Position numbers and translations under genes: made by a program. Shown here piece after piece: positions 33,469 to 41,889 of a DNA stretch of 64,000 nt (within the stretch, counting starts at the first letter, position 1; each line of letters opens with the position of its first letter). The notes below the pieces were generated by a model. That model was not told where the DNA came from. It saw nothing but the letters and a program-made list of their open reading frames with translations, and searched no databases. The stretch is from Anaerolineae bacterium (GTDB lineage: Bacteria; Chloroflexota; Anaerolineae; Promineifilales; Promineifilaceae), in assembly GCA_019637635.1 (NCBI GenBank), contig JAHBVI010000006.1:1-64000 (forward strand). The letters are read 5' to 3'.

Positions 33469-34860
33469 TCAGGCTGCCAGATTAACTGGCAGATGCACTT
33501 GAAACAGTGTCCGGCCTGGCTCCGAAGTAACAACAATGTCCCCCTTGTGTTTTGTGATGATGTTATAGCAGATGTTCAGCCCCAATCCCGTGCCTTTGCC
33601 CGGTGGTTTGGTGGTGAAAAACGGGTCAAAAATCTTGGGCAGATGCGCCGGGGCAATGCCGGGGCCATCGTCTTCAATTTCCACAATTACCACATCTTCT
33701 TCTTGTCGCGTGCGCAAAGTGATCTGCCCCTGGCCATTAAGAGCGTCGGCCGCATTGGCAATGATATTTGTCCAGACCTGGTTTAATTCACTGCCATAGG
33801 CCGTGATCCTGGGCAGAGCCGGTGTGTATTCCCGCCGAATGGTGACATGCGTGCCGAGTTTGTGGCGCAGGATTACGAGTGTGTTTTCAAGCCCTTCGTG
33901 GATGTCTACGTTCTGGATGGGCGCCTGATCCAGATAGGCATAAGATTTGAGGGCATTGACAATCTCAGCAATACGGCTGGCGGCCTGCACAACTTCAGAA
34001 AGCAGGCTGTGAGCGGTATAGGCAGATTCCAACCAATTCAGCAAAACGGGCAGTTGGGTGGGGGTAAACACGGCCGTCAACCGTCCCAATTCCGCCGCAA
34101 CAAACCCCAGGCTCACCAGCGTGGGCGCCACTTCCCAGGGAGCGGGGATGGACTGCCCTTCCAGCCAGTGTTCTACTTCTTCTTCATAGTCGCTGCGGCG
34201 GAGGGCGTCCAATGTCAATGGCTGATTGGCTACTTCCTCTATGCGCCGGGAGTAAACAGCCACTTCGGTTTGTTGCCCGGCCGTTAAACCCAACTGGTTC
34301 AGAGCCGTCCATGCCAGTTCAGAACGGCGCAATATGGCCTGAAGCTGGTTGGCGCTGCGGCTGACAGCCGCCACCGGATTATTTAGCTCGTGAGCAATAC
34401 CGGCTGTCAGTGTGCCCAATTGGGCCATCTTCTCGTTATGCCGCACATGGGTTTCAATGCCCCGCCAGCGGCGGGTGAGGGTGTGCAGCATGACGGTAGC
34501 GGCCGTGGGGCTGAGGTTGAGCAGTTGGTGCATCTGGTGATGGTCCAGCGTCAGCAAGAAGGAATCCTGAAGCGCGCGCACGGTGGCCAGCCGGGTTGTT
34601 TCTTCCAGCAAGGCCATTTCGCCGATGACCGTACCGGGTTTAGCCTGGGTATCAATGTAGAGTTCACGGCCGTCTACATTTTTAACCACCTCCAATTCGC
34701 CCGCAAACAGAATGTATGCCCGTTCGGCCAGGCTGCCTTCGCTGAACAGGATTTGTCCGGCGGGCAGATGCACTTCGCCCACCATCTGGCAAAGGCGGGT
34801 CAGGTCTTCTGCTGGCAGATCAGCAAAGAGGGGAACTTGACGCAAAAATTCCTCATACAT
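33469..34860 (-). CDS. Sensor histidine kinase with N-terminal cyclic-nucleotide-binding domain
   Basis: 463 aa, soluble. Residues ~5-115 are a CRP-like domain (VPLFADLPAEDLTRLCQMVG, YILFAGELEVV, GTVIGEMALLE). The H-box is LTAGIAHELNNPVAAVS near residue 155, and the ATPase part has NQVWTNIIANAADALNG, DDGPGIAP, FFTTKPPGKGTGLGL. It would autophosphorylate in response to a ligand at the CRP-like domain, whose arginine-binding signature for cAMP is not clear. No response regulator gene is adjacent, so the partner is elsewhere. Confidence 0.9.
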   Translation of the reverse strand: MYEEFLRQVPLFADLPAEDLTRLCQMVGEVHLPAGQILFSEGSLAERAYILFAGELEVVKNVDGRELYIDTQAKPGTVIGEMALLEETTRLATVRALQDSFLLTLDHHQMHQLLNLSPTAATVMLHTLTRRWRGIETHVRHNEKMAQLGTLTAGIAHELNNPVAAVSRSANQLQAILRRSELAWTALNQLGLTAGQQTEVAVYSRRIEEVANQPLTLDALRRSDYEEEVEHWLEGQSIPAPWEVAPTLVSLGFVAAELGRLTAVFTPTQLPVLLNWLESAYTAHSLLSEVVQAASRIAEIVNALKSYAYLDQAPIQNVDIHEGLENTLVILRHKLGTHVTIRREYTPALPRITAYGSELNQVWTNIIANAADALNGQGQITLRTRQEEDVVIVEIEDDGPGIAPAHLPKIFDPFFTTKPPGKGTGLGLNICYNIITKHKGDIVVTSEPGRTLFQVHLPVNLAA

Positions 34861-34924
34861 GGTGTGTATTGTAGAGTGGGGGAAACGGCCGTGTCAATTT
34901 GGGCATTGTGTCTCAGCTTTGGCG

Positions 34925-35085
34925 ATTGCGTAAGGCGATTTTGGAAAATCGCCCTACGGCACAATTCCCTTTATAATCTGTTTTTATTCTGACATCTCCC
35001 AGGTAACGACAGCGTCAGGCGCAGGGTATTTCCCCTTGAGATGAGCAAAGCGACCGCACCCTATGCCTGGCGTTACTCCACATGT
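34925..35085. repeat. Two palindromes between kinase and synthetase genes
   Basis: GTAAGGCGATTTTGGAAAAT with CGCCCTAC forms one palindrome (34930-34957). AACGACAGCGTCAGGCGCAG with CCTATGCCTGGCGTT forms a second, longer and imperfect one (about 35006-35081). Confidence 0.65.
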
Positions 35086-35092
35086 GGCCCAT

Positions 35093-37615
35093 ATGAAAAA
35101 GAAACTGCTTGGTGTAAAACGGCGTGACATTTTGTTTGATTACGACCTGTACCGGCGCAAGGTGCCCATTCCCGGCATTGCCGGGGCGGAACTGAGTGTG
35201 TTGGATTTATGGCCGGAGGGGGCGGAGCATACCATCGTGTTTGTGCATGGCTACGCCGGGGTGCTGGAGTCGTGGGAGTTTCAGATTAACTATTTTGCCA
35301 GCCACAATCACCGCGTGATTGCCCCCGACCTGCGCGGACATGGACAGAGCGATGCGCCCTATACCCGTTACACGATGGATGAACTGGTGGCCGACCTGTA
35401 TGCCATCAGTCAGAAATTGCAGCTGCCGCCGCAGTTTTCGCTGGTGGGACACTCATTTGGCGGTTCAATTTGTGTGGAGTATGCCAATGCCCACCCGGAG
35501 CAGCTAGACAAGCTGGTGCTGATTGCCACCGCCGGGGAATACCCGCTGCCCTGGTTTGCCAAGTGGTTATTGAAATTGCCGCTGAACTGGCTACGGCCGT
35601 TGTGGAAATACCGCACCCGCTGGGACGCCGAAATCCACGTGGTCAAAAATATGATGGCCAACAACATGCGCCGCTGGCAGGGTTGGTCGCTGATGCGCAA
35701 TATCACCACACCCACCCTGGTCATCACCGGCGAGCGAGACAACTATTTCCCGCGCCGCGTCTTTGAAGACGTGGGCAAGATGGTCCCCAATGCCGAAGTG
35801 GTAGACGTAGGCTCGGCCAAACACAAGGTGCAGTTGGAACGGTATCAGGCTGTCACCCGCGCCATTGAACGTTTTGTGGAGAGCCGCTCCCGCTCCTGGC
35901 GCGAAGGCGGCAACCACGGCAACCCCTTGCAAAACCGCATCTGGCTCAAAAGTTACAGTCCGGGCACGCCGCCTTCTATTCCCATTCCCCGACGGCCGTT
36001 GCCCGATTTCCTGGAAAGCGCCGCCGACTGGCTGCCCCGCCGCCGGGCGCTCAGCTTTTACGGTTCCCATCTCACCTACAAAGAACTCAATGAGCAGGTG
36101 AACCAGATGAGCCACGTTTTTCATGGCATGGGGGTGCGCCCCAGCGACCGGGTGATGATCATTTTGCCCAACATGCCGCAGATGGTCATCGCTTTTTATG
36201 GGGTGCTGCGGGCGGGCGCCATTGCCGTGCTGCCCAATGTGGAAGCAGACGCCGCCACCATCATCCACCAGATTGCGGAGACGCAGCCCAAGGTGGTGGT
36301 GACCGTCCATAGTTTTGGCGAACTGGCGCAGGCGATCAAGCAGCGGACGGGTATCCAGAATTTTATCTTTGCCGATTTGCGCACGGCCGTGTCCGCCTCC
36401 GTCTACCAGAAACTCATTGAACGCTTTGGCATTGCCGACGATGAAGAGCGGCACAAGGAGATGGCCCGCAGCCTGGGGCAGCGTATGTCCACCATCCGCC
36501 AGGACGCGCCGGTGACGCCGCTGGATTTAGAGGTGAAGCCAACCGATCTGGCGGCCATTTTGTATACCAGCGGCACCACCAGCCAGCCCAAAGGGGTCAC
36601 GCTCTCCCATTACAACCTGGTAGCCAACACCCTGCAAACACGCCATTGGGTGCCAGACCTGGCCTATGGGCAGGAAACTTTCCTGTCCGCCATTCCCCTG
36701 GTACACAGCTACGGGTTGATCAGCGCCATGAGTGTGCCCATTGCCCTGGCGGCGACCATTGTGCTGCTGCCGGTGTTTGACGTGACCGAGGTGTTGGAGC
36801 ATATCCGCGACCACAAGGTGACGATGTTCCCTGGCGTACCGGCGATGTACATGGCGCTGAACCAGTCGCCGGACGTGCGCAGTTATGGCCTCTCCTCGGT
36901 GAAGGCGTGTATCAGCGGCGCGGCCCCCCTGCCGGTGGAGGTGCAGGAGGCGTTTGAGAAGTTGAGTCACGGCCGTCTCGTCGAAGGATATGGCCTCACC
37001 GAAGCCTCACCCGTCACCCATGCCAACCCACTCTATGGCCTGCGCAAACCCGGCTCCATTGGTGTACCCCTGCCCAACACCGACGCCAAAATTATTGACC
37101 TGGTTACGGCCGAAGATGTGCCCGTCGGCCAGATTGGCGAACTGGTGGTGCGCGGCCCCCAGGTGATGCAGGGGTACTGGCAGCCCGATGGCACACTAGA
37201 CAACAGCATTGTGCTGGACGATGGCTGGCTGGACACCGGCGATGTGGCCGTGCAAGATGACGACGGCTACTTCCGCATCATCAGCCGCAAAAAGGACACC
37301 ATCGTCTTTGGCGAATACACCGTCTTCCCCCGCGATGTGGAGGAGGTGCTATACGAAAATCCGCGTGTCCTGGAAGTGGCCGTCATTGGCGTGGGGCGCA
37401 CCGCAGATGGGCAAAAGGTGAAAGCATTTGTAGTGCCCCGCCCCGGCGCCAACCTGACCAAAGAGGAACTGCTTGACCTGTGCCGCCGCCGCCTGGAACC
37501 GTATGCCGTCCCCTGGGACATTGAGTTCCGGGAAACGCTGCCCAAATCCTTCATCGGCAAAGTGCTGCGGCGGTTGTTGGTGGAAGAAGATGGAAGAGGG
37601 GAGATTGGAGATTAG
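35093..37615 (+). CDS. Fused alpha/beta-hydrolase and AMP-dependent acyl-CoA synthetase
   Basis: About 840 aa. Residues 1-280 are an alpha/beta-hydrolase: VFVHGYAG, APDLRGHGQSD, nucleophile LVGHSFGGS, and late Asp/His in TGERDNYFP and SAKHKVQ. Residues ~300-840 are an adenylating acyl-CoA ligase: AILYTSGTTSQPKGVTLSHY, VEGYGLTEASP, GWLDTGDVA, and KSFIGKVLRR with the catalytic Lys. The fusion could release a fatty acid from an ester and then activate it. ATG 35093 is preferred because the longer frame reads into a palindrome. The last residues (GRGEIGD) are encoded by a heptad repeat. Confidence 0.88.
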   Translation: MKKKLLGVKRRDILFDYDLYRRKVPIPGIAGAELSVLDLWPEGAEHTIVFVHGYAGVLESWEFQINYFASHNHRVIAPDLRGHGQSDAPYTRYTMDELVADLYAISQKLQLPPQFSLVGHSFGGSICVEYANAHPEQLDKLVLIATAGEYPLPWFAKWLLKLPLNWLRPLWKYRTRWDAEIHVVKNMMANNMRRWQGWSLMRNITTPTLVITGERDNYFPRRVFEDVGKMVPNAEVVDVGSAKHKVQLERYQAVTRAIERFVESRSRSWREGGNHGNPLQNRIWLKSYSPGTPPSIPIPRRPLPDFLESAADWLPRRRALSFYGSHLTYKELNEQVNQMSHVFHGMGVRPSDRVMIILPNMPQMVIAFYGVLRAGAIAVLPNVEADAATIIHQIAETQPKVVVTVHSFGELAQAIKQRTGIQNFIFADLRTAVSASVYQKLIERFGIADDEERHKEMARSLGQRMSTIRQDAPVTPLDLEVKPTDLAAILYTSGTTSQPKGVTLSHYNLVANTLQTRHWVPDLAYGQETFLSAIPLVHSYGLISAMSVPIALAATIVLLPVFDVTEVLEHIRDHKVTMFPGVPAMYMALNQSPDVRSYGLSSVKACISGAAPLPVEVQEAFEKLSHGRLVEGYGLTEASPVTHANPLYGLRKPGSIGVPLPNTDAKIIDLVTAEDVPVGQIGELVVRGPQVMQGYWQPDGTLDNSIVLDDGWLDTGDVAVQDDDGYFRIISRKKDTIVFGEYTVFPRDVEEVLYENPRVLEVAVIGVGRTADGQKVKAFVVPRPGANLTKEELLDLCRRRLEPYAVPWDIEFRETLPKSFIGKVLRRLLVEEDGRGEIGD

Positions 37616-37660
37616 AGATTGGAGATTGCCCAATCTCTAATCTCCAATCTCTAATCTCCG
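37601..37660. repeat. GAGATTG/A heptad hairpin
   Basis: Four GAGATTG/GAGATTA units, loop TGCC, then four reverse-complement units: a nearly perfect stem. The stop codon of the synthetase (37613-37615) lies inside the first arm. Confidence 0.9.
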
Positions 37661-37671
37661 CAAATTTACTT

Positions 37672-38403
37672 ATGAACGGAAAATTACGCCGTATTCGAAA
37701 TGCTGTTGTTGTCATGGCCGGATTGAGTGCGCTGGCTTCGGTGACTTTCTTTTTTAAGTCGCGCCTTTTTTCGCGGCTGATTGAAGAGAGAACGTCGGAC
37801 GAGGTGCTGTTCCATGCCCACACCCGCGAGAAGGTAATTGCCCTGACGATTGATGACGGCCCCCACGCGGAGTTGACGCCACAAATCCTGGATGTGCTGG
37901 CCGAGTATGGGGTGCAGGCCACCTTTTTTATCATTGGCAGTCATGTGCCGGGCAATGAGGCCATTATGCGGCGCATTGTGGCCGAGGGGCATGAATTGGG
38001 CAACCACCTGATGAGCGACCGGCGCAGCATTACGCTGAGCGCCGAGGTATTTGAACGCCAACTGGCAACCACCCACGCCCTCATCTCCCCCTTTGGGCCG
38101 GTGCGCTGGTTCCGGCCTGGTTCGGGTTGGTACAATACGCGCATGTTGGAACAGATACGGCCGTACAACTACCGCTGTGTCGTTGGTTCCATCTACCCCT
38201 ACGACGCCCAGTTCCAGGCCGTCGAATTTGAGGTGGGCTACATTTTGGGGAACGTGCAGCCGGGAGCCATCATTGTGCTGCACGATGGCGACTGCGAACG
38301 GCAAGGCACCGTCGCCGTGCTGCGCCGCATCCTGCCCGCCCTGCAAAAACGCGGCTATCACTTCGCCACGCTGACGGATTTGACGGCCGTTGCACACATA
38401 TAA
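37672..38403 (+). CDS. Polysaccharide deacetylase family protein (NodB fold)
   Basis: 243 aa with an N-terminal membrane anchor (VVVMAGLSALASVTFFF). The NodB motifs are TIDDGPH (catalytic base and metal Asp), HELGNHLMSD (metal histidines), RWFRPGSGWY and GAIIVLHDGD. It likely removes N- or O-acetyl groups from an extracellular polysaccharide or peptidoglycan. It is separated from the synthetase upstream by a heptad hairpin. The AT-rich restriction-modification island begins just after its stop. Confidence 0.85.
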   Translation: MNGKLRRIRNAVVVMAGLSALASVTFFFKSRLFSRLIEERTSDEVLFHAHTREKVIALTIDDGPHAELTPQILDVLAEYGVQATFFIIGSHVPGNEAIMRRIVAEGHELGNHLMSDRRSITLSAEVFERQLATTHALISPFGPVRWFRPGSGWYNTRMLEQIRPYNYRCVVGSIYPYDAQFQAVEFEVGYILGNVQPGAIIVLHDGDCERQGTVAVLRRILPALQKRGYHFATLTDLTAVAHI

Positions 38404-38468
38404 CGCCCCAAGTGCGCTCATTTGTGCTATTATTGGAGACATTGACATTACTTTTGGAGTTTGAACTG

Positions 38469-40484
38469 GTGTTAGCCAAAAAAAGCCTTTTGCCCATCTA
38501 CGATTTCAAACAGGTTTTACGTAACCTACATAATCACCTCTACGGCGGTGGCCCCATTAAGACCGAATCCAGGTTGGCAGATGAAGTAGCCCAAATTATA
38601 CTCTGTAAAATTGCAGACGAAATTTCCAGTGACCATATCTGCAACTTTTATGCAACACCTATAGAACTAAAAACTGAAGCGGGTAGGGACAAAATTCATG
38701 AGAGAATTCTAAAGCTAAAGCCTAGAACGAATGGGCACTCAGGCAATGGCTTTCAACTAGGTAGTTATTGGGTCGCAGAGGCTGTCAAAACGCTGCAATT
38801 TTATTCCCTCCTCAATAGTCGAAGTTATGTTTCACCTTTAGCAGATGTGTACGAGATTTTTAACTCCGGTGAGTTCAAAGGGGGACGTGGGCAGTTTTTC
38901 ACACCGCCCGTTGCTGTGAATCTAGCATTTGATATTCTTAATCCTGATGCCAACGACTTGGTCATTGATCCTGCTTGTGGCTCAGGTAACTTTCTTAGCA
39001 AAGTCCTCCATAAGTTTTGTGCCTCTGACTCCGCCTTTTATATCAGCAATCAAGACGTCAGAGAACAGTATATTCACAACAATGTCTTTGGGTGCGATAT
39101 AGAGAATGCTCTGGTTGAGGTAGCAAATGAGTATCTTCAACTTGTCGCTGGTGGCATCAAGTGTAATGTGGTTGTTGGTGATAGTCTTAATCTGGCGTCG
39201 CCGCACTATACAGAACTGACCATGGGGAAGTTTACAAAGGTATTTACAAACCCGCCTTTTGGAAACAATATTGAAGTTACTAATCCTTCCATTCTCAAGC
39301 AATTTGACTTGGGACATCAGCTTCAAGATGGTTGTCCTACGCCACAACTGCTGAAAGGGCAACACCCCGACCGCCTTTTTGTTGAACTCTGCCTCAAGTT
39401 GCTGGCACCAGGCGGTGAAGCAGCTATTGTCTTGCCCAGACAAATTCTCAGTGGCGACGAAACGAATGCTGTAGAAATCCGTAAGTGGCTTTTGAAGCAA
39501 GCCACTATTCTGGCTGTCATTGATTTTCCACCGGAGACTTTCCAACCGCACACAGGTACCATAACAAGCCTACTTGTGCTGAGAAAAGGCCTTTCACCTT
39601 ACCCCGATCCCGTCTTTTTTGCTGCATGTGATCATGTCGGCCATGATCGCAGGGGGCTTCCCCTCTACATGATGGATTTGGAGGGGAATACCCTACGCGA
39701 TGAAAAGAAACAGCCAAAACTAAAAGACGACACACCAAAAATCGCCGCAGCGTGGAAAGAGTTTTCAGAGACAAAAAGCTTGAGGCAACAGGACTCACAT
39801 AGCTTTTTAGTCGAAACAGAAAGGATCAGGAATAACAATCTACATGTCTTGAATGCTTGGGCATATAATCCAAATGCCAGTGAAGCTTTTCGGCGCGTAA
39901 TGCAACTAGCCGACAGCGATCAATTTGAGGAAATAGTCTTATTAAAGGATATTTGCAAAGAAATTTTCGTGCCGGGCAGGCACAAGCGAAAATATGTCCC
40001 TTTGTCGGATGCTGCAATTCCATTTTTGTCAACGACACAGATTTTTCATATCCATGATATTGACCACAAGTATCAACCACTTTCATTTGCGGCCGACCAG
40101 GGCTTATTAGTAGAGGAGGGGTGGATTCTTGTAACGCGCTCCGGCAGTACCGGCAGGGTACGGTACGTCAATAGTGAACTAAGCCAATATGCCATTTCAG
40201 ATCATTGCATTCGTGCTGTGCCAGATGAAACCAAAGTAGATGGTGGCTATCTATACGCTTTTTTATCTTCAACTGTAGGCCAGTTACTAATCGATCAGGG
40301 ACGTTATGCTTCTGTCATTGAAACCATTTCGCATACCCGGTTAGCAGAAATACCAATTCCACTTCCAAGTAGACAGCGCCAGAAAGAAATTGGGGATTTA
40401 GTACGGCAAGCTGAGGAAGCCCGGGCTAACGCGAACAAAACCAGAAAAACGGCTATTGAAATGCTCGACTTCCTATTTTCGTAG
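38469..40484 (+). CDS. N6-adenine DNA methyltransferase fused to a specificity domain
   Basis: About 671 aa from GTG 38469, with GGAG eight bases upstream. A helical N-terminus leads to the HsdM-like core: GQFFTPPVAVNLAFDILNPD, DLVIDPACGSGNFLSK (SAM motif) and KVFTNPPFGNN (motif IV, NPPF). From about residue 490 a single HsdS-type target-recognition domain follows (LLKDICKEIF, WILVTRSGSTGRVRYV, IPIPLPSRQRQKEIGDLVRQ) with its spacer helix. No nuclease motif is seen in this chain. Visibly AT-rich codon use and absence of the octamer point to transfer. It ends 12 bp inside the convergent HNH-like gene. Confidence 0.87.
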   Translation: MLAKKSLLPIYDFKQVLRNLHNHLYGGGPIKTESRLADEVAQIILCKIADEISSDHICNFYATPIELKTEAGRDKIHERILKLKPRTNGHSGNGFQLGSYWVAEAVKTLQFYSLLNSRSYVSPLADVYEIFNSGEFKGGRGQFFTPPVAVNLAFDILNPDANDLVIDPACGSGNFLSKVLHKFCASDSAFYISNQDVREQYIHNNVFGCDIENALVEVANEYLQLVAGGIKCNVVVGDSLNLASPHYTELTMGKFTKVFTNPPFGNNIEVTNPSILKQFDLGHQLQDGCPTPQLLKGQHPDRLFVELCLKLLAPGGEAAIVLPRQILSGDETNAVEIRKWLLKQATILAVIDFPPETFQPHTGTITSLLVLRKGLSPYPDPVFFAACDHVGHDRRGLPLYMMDLEGNTLRDEKKQPKLKDDTPKIAAAWKEFSETKSLRQQDSHSFLVETERIRNNNLHVLNAWAYNPNASEAFRRVMQLADSDQFEEIVLLKDICKEIFVPGRHKRKYVPLSDAAIPFLSTTQIFHIHDIDHKYQPLSFAADQGLLVEEGWILVTRSGSTGRVRYVNSELSQYAISDHCIRAVPDETKVDGGYLYAFLSSTVGQLLIDQGRYASVIETISHTRLAEIPIPLPSRQRQKEIGDLVRQAEEARANANKTRKTAIEMLDFLFS

Positions 40485-40799
40485 ATGAGTTTTGTAATAG
40501 CCTTGTCGTTCCAGAATTCCGGCCATTATTTCTAGAAGTTCATCAACTGTCAGATCCGCTTGGAGACGATTACTATCTCGCAGCATCAAAGTGGCATTGT
40601 CCGGTGTGTGCCGCCCACCCTTGCCCAACGGAACATAATGTCCTGACTCAATATAGCGCGGGTTGTTGACAAATTTCTGGAATTCAACAGGTACCTTCTG
40701 TATCGGATCAAGAAACAAGCCTGGTTTTAGGGCGTGACCAAGGATGGTAGCAAATTCTCTCTCAAGACGCTGATTGGGAATAGGTGGTGCCCCTTGCAT
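40473..40799 (-). CDS. HNH-like nuclease, probable restriction component
   Basis: 108 aa from ATG 40799. ESGHYVPLGKGGRHTPDN followed by ATLMLRDSNRLQ has the His...Gly-Gly...Asn...Asn spacing of HNH nucleases, but no cysteine knuckles precede it. The same frame stays open another 69 codons upstream, to the TAA at 41007-41009 that ends the 57-aa gene. The real protein may therefore be longer (non-ATG start) or part of a once larger gene. It shares the minus strand with a controller protein and converges on the methylase, so it is the best candidate for the restriction enzyme. Confidence 0.6.
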   Translation of the reverse strand: MQGAPPIPNQRLEREFATILGHALKPGLFLDPIQKVPVEFQKFVNNPRYIESGHYVPLGKGGRHTPDNATLMLRDSNRLQADLTVDELLEIMAGILERQGYYKTHLRK

Positions 40800-41006
40800 G
40801 GAGAGAGTTTGCAGAAAGTACCGTACTTCTGTTAGGGTGGCCGTTACTTCATCTGCATAGAATTTGTGAGATCCATTAAATAACCATCTGTTGCGCCGAT
40901 TACCGTCTGCACCGTCTTGTGGCCTTCGATTTCCGGTTTCGGAACCAGGTTGCCAGGGGGGAGAACGCCGCCCCGCATCCCGGAACTTTGTTGTTAATCT
41001 GGTGAC

Positions 41007-41180
41007 TTATCGGGCATCAACACCATTGGTTATTAACAATCTTCGGAATAACTCCGACCAAAGTTTTATGAGAGTGCGGGCCTCTTCAACAGTGGTTCGA
41101 GCAATGCGCTCTGATACGCTTTCATCTGGTTCATCACACATCTTTTCTAATTGGGAGACAATGTTGTCAATATCGGGCAT
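41007..41180 (-). CDS. Small acidic protein (57 aa) in the restriction-modification island
   Basis: ATG 41180 follows AGGAG with six-base spacing. The product begins MPDIDNIVSQLEKMCDEPDE and continues SVSERIARTTVEEARTLIKL, WSELFRRLL, a predicted all-helical protein. The family is not recognised. It directly follows the controller gene (stop at 41190) and is in the same frame as the HNH-like region downstream, separated by one TAA. Either it is a separate subunit or the TAA split one gene. No other small gene in the window has so clear a start. Confidence 0.6.
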   Translation of the reverse strand: MPDIDNIVSQLEKMCDEPDESVSERIARTTVEEARTLIKLWSELFRRLLITNGVDAR

Positions 41181-41189
41181 TTGTGGCTC

Positions 41190-41411
41190 CTAAATCCCCT
41201 CAAACAAATCGGATATTGAAACCCCCAGTGCTTTAGCCAGCGTTTCAATATTCCGAAGAGATACATTGCGCAATCCTCGCTCAATGCCGCTAATATAGGT
41301 GCGATCAAGGCCACATAATTCAGCCAGACCTTCTTGTGATAAGCCGCGATCTTTTCGAAGCGTTCTTATACGCGCTCCAAATCGCTCGGTTATTGGTAAC
41401 TGTCCTGTCAT
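41190..41411 (-). CDS. Restriction-modification controller (C) protein, XRE type
   Basis: 73 aa, almost entirely an XRE helix-turn-helix. RIRTLRKDRGLSQEGLAELC, GLDRTYISGIERGLRNVSLR, NIETLAKALGVSISDLFEG is very close to known C proteins. These delay restriction enzyme expression until DNA is methylated and bind C-boxes in their own promoter. Tandem boxes lie 22-47 bp upstream (41433-41458), as expected. It probably drives the 57-aa and HNH-like genes. Confidence 0.85.
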   Translation of the reverse strand: MTGQLPITERFGARIRTLRKDRGLSQEGLAELCGLDRTYISGIERGLRNVSLRNIETLAKALGVSISDLFEGI

Positions 41412-41432
41412 GGCAGTATCATATTGTCGGTT

Positions 41433-41458
41433 GATTATAAGTCTACGGATTATGAGTC
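41433..41458 (-). promoter_or_regulatory. Tandem C-box operator
   Basis: On the minus strand GACTCATAATC and GACTTATAATC are arranged head-to-tail with a CGTA spacer. This is the GACT-centred layout of C-protein operators. It starts 22 bp upstream of the controller ATG. Confidence 0.7.
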
Positions 41459-41511
41459 ACGATCTGAGATACTAAATATGTGTTTAACTGTAACAACGAG
41501 GAGATTGTGCA

Positions 41512-41850
41512 ATGGATCATATAAATCACTATTCATCCGTTATTAAAAAGGGGCTGACTGCCCACGCCGCTCTTTTGGAAAAATTGCCGCATACCTATGA
41601 TGTTATGCTGGCGTTTGATGATGAACGCCATCAATATCTGCTGCGGAAAATTGGCTGGACCGATAAAGAGCGCATTGATCAGATGGTACTCCACGTTTCC
41701 ATTCGCAACGGCAAAATCTGGGTTGAAGATGATTGGACAGAAGAGGGGATAGCCACTTATTTTTTGGAACAAGGCATCCCCTCTCACGATATTGTGTTAG
41801 GATTTGTGCCGCCGGTAGAACGGCCGTACACCGAATTCGCCGCCGCCTGA
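41512..41850 (+). CDS. XisI family protein (orphan)
   Basis: 112 aa with GAGGAG before the ATG. It has the XisI pattern: DVMLAFDDERHQYLLRKIGW, VLHVSIRNGKIWVEDDWTEE, GIATYFLEQGIPSHDIVLGF and a PVERPYTEFA end. XisI is known from cyanobacteria as a factor acting with XisH in excision of the fdxN element. No XisH gene is adjacent. It is divergent from the C-protein gene, so it may be cargo of the same island, yet it ends with an octamer typical of the host genome. Confidence 0.85.
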   Translation: MDHINHYSSVIKKGLTAHAALLEKLPHTYDVMLAFDDERHQYLLRKIGWTDKERIDQMVLHVSIRNGKIWVEDDWTEEGIATYFLEQGIPSHDIVLGFVPPVERPYTEFAAA

Positions 41851-41889
41851 GCCAGCGAAAATGGTGGCAGTCATAGCCCCACCAGAAAG

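Noticed and set aside
35591..36454. 287-codon minus-strand frame
   Set aside because: Antisense to the hydrolase/acyl-CoA synthetase fusion, no family pattern.
40891..41193. 100-codon plus-strand frame in the restriction-modification island
   Set aside because: Opposite the 57-aa gene and the HNH-like upstream frame, no ribosome-binding site or domain.
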